A stretch of DNA of 64,000 nt from Azotobacter chroococcum (lineage in GTDB: Bacteria; Pseudomonadota; Gammaproteobacteria; Pseudomonadales; Pseudomonadaceae). A model generated the notes under the pieces. The model searched no databases, had not been told where the DNA came from, and saw only the letters and a list, made by a program, of their open reading frames with translations. Below are positions 63,346 to 64,000 of this stretch, piece by piece. The stretch lies in the NCBI RefSeq assembly GCF_004339665.1, contig NZ_SMMU01000008.1, positions 99,806 to 163,805 of the forward strand, given 5' to 3'. Position numbers and translations under genes: made by a program. Numbering within the stretch: position 1 is the stretch's first letter; each line of letters opens with the position of its first letter.

Positions 63346-63746
63346 ACAACTGAAGCTTCGACGTCGGTGTACGATCGACGATGCAGCGTTGGTGGAACGG
63401 ATCAGGGGGCACGGTTTCTGACTTGCCCAGTTATGGCTACCGCCGGGTGATGCGTGACCACGGGTTGCTGCTGGAGCGGCGCCCCAAGCAGCCTGGCATC
63501 GCGCGTCGCCATGACGGTCGTGTGGCGGTCGAGACGAGCAACACCCGCTGGTGCTCAGATGGCTTCGAATTTCACTGCGACGATGGCGAACGCCTGCGCG
63601 TAACCTTCGCTCTGGACTGCTGCGACCGGGAGGCCATCAGTTGGGTTGCCAGCCTCCACGGCCACAGCGATGACGATGTTCGCGATGTGATGCTCGAGGC
63701 CGTCGAGAGGCGCTTCGGCCAGACGTTGCCGGCCGCACCGATCTAA
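63275..63746 (+). pseudogene. Broken IS3-family OrfB (integrase-type transposase)
   Basis: A frame from GTG 63275 gives [20 protein letters not shown] and [10 protein letters not shown], then breaks at the G run 63405-63409, where one extra base shifts it to a stop. The next frame continues with [10 protein letters not shown] joined directly to [12 protein letters not shown], which lacks about 24 residues normally found between them. After [11 protein letters not shown] and the catalytic-domain start it ends at 63746, before the second Asp and the Glu of the DDE triad. The gene cannot make active transposase. Confidence 0.8.
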
Positions 63747-63951
63747 GGGTTGAGCGGCATCCGTTCGATCAACAAGGCTCGTCCATGGACGGTCAATCGG
63801 GCATTCTTATGGCTGTTCATCCGGTTCCCTGCAGGTGGGCTGATGTCTCGACAACCTCAGCTTCCCATCCGCACAGCCGGGTGAACAACCTATCGAACCT
63901 TCACACCTAGTGTTATGACACAGCTAAATCTGCGTCATGCATAATGTCGGC

Positions 63952-64000
63952 ATGGAACATTACAGAATCATCCTCAGTCCTCAAGAAAGAGCGCGGTTGC
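63952..64000 (+). CDS. Start of a possible transposase gene (3' partial)
   Basis: An ATG at 63952 opens MEHYRIILSPQERARL up to the window end. The style (short, then helix with Arg/Leu) is like the N-terminus of IS630-type transposases. The bases before it hold an imperfect dyad (TTATGAC...GTCATGCATAA, about 63913-63944), which could be the left end of the element. Too little is visible for certainty. Confidence 0.35.
   Translation, partial: MEHYRIILSPQERARL

Larger units (their letters stand above)
62809..63746 (+). mobile_element. Decayed IS3-family element (IS2-like group)
   Basis: A probable left end, TGAACGCCCCCTGAAACACC at 62809, is followed by an OrfA-type gene and a broken OrfB gene on the plus strand. 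The right end with a matching inverted repeat was not found before 63746 or beyond. Base composition is higher than in the citrate-lyase-like genes next to it, so it arrived separately. Confidence 0.75.

Overview
The window looks like chromosome of a GC-rich gammaproteobacterium of the Pseudomonadaceae, most probably Azotobacter or a nitrogen-fixing relative. Most products read like Pseudomonas proteins: TonB system, KdpDE, malonate decarboxylase cluster, FolM/FolX, SelD/MnmH, FtnA, CueR. In addition there is a ferredoxin-fixABCX operon behind a good sigma-54 promoter, which points to a diazotroph. This is inferred from protein content; no rRNA or tRNA gene was seen.

Layout. 0-4.6 kb: a branched-chain or short-chain acyl-CoA catabolic block (3-hydroxyisobutyryl-CoA hydrolase end, acyl-CoA dehydrogenase, LysR regulator, PrpE-like acyl-CoA synthetase). 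4.9-7.1 kb: exbB-exbD-tonB. 7.5-12.8 kb: tatA, a Pit phosphate transporter, a short KdpD-like kinase with a KdpE-like regulator, and a TerC-family membrane protein. 12.9-17.2 kb: a minus-strand operon for ferredoxin, FixA, FixB, FixC, FixX and a ferritin-like protein. 17.5-23.6 kb: a CPA2 antiporter, then a Fur-controlled FecI/FecR/TonB-receptor iron uptake unit. 23.8-36.6 kb: a malonate region with a MatC-type carrier, a second copy of the ferritin-like protein, MdcR, a NhaD-like antiporter, MadLM and MdcABCDEGH. 36.9-58.3 kb: housekeeping genes (pterin reduction, triheme peroxidase, CysZ, glycosyltransferase, selenium use, patatin, AI-2E exporter family, efflux pump with TetR regulator, copper sensing, ferritin, HDAC-like and FAD proteins).

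58.4-64 kb is different. Base composition falls (31 G+C of 60 in the sampled line 60001-60060, against 43 of 60 in line 57721-57780). Two genes there encode an ATP-citrate-lyase-like pair: a small ATP-grasp/citrate-binding subunit and a 900-residue large subunit. The large subunit is about 290 residues longer than the usual bacterial AclA, seems to hold two citrate-synthase-like segments, and has Gln where ATP-citrate lyase has a catalytic His. Behind it lie a decayed IS3-family element and the start of what may be another insertion sequence. This pair is the best candidate for something undescribed.

Smaller points: two copies of a MITE-like element (one with perfect 24-bp terminal repeats just upstream of a PepSY/cytochrome b561 operon), REP-type GTAGGAGCG repeats (one supplies a stop codon), a stand-alone TubC_N-like protein, and a ferritin-like protein coupled to fixX.
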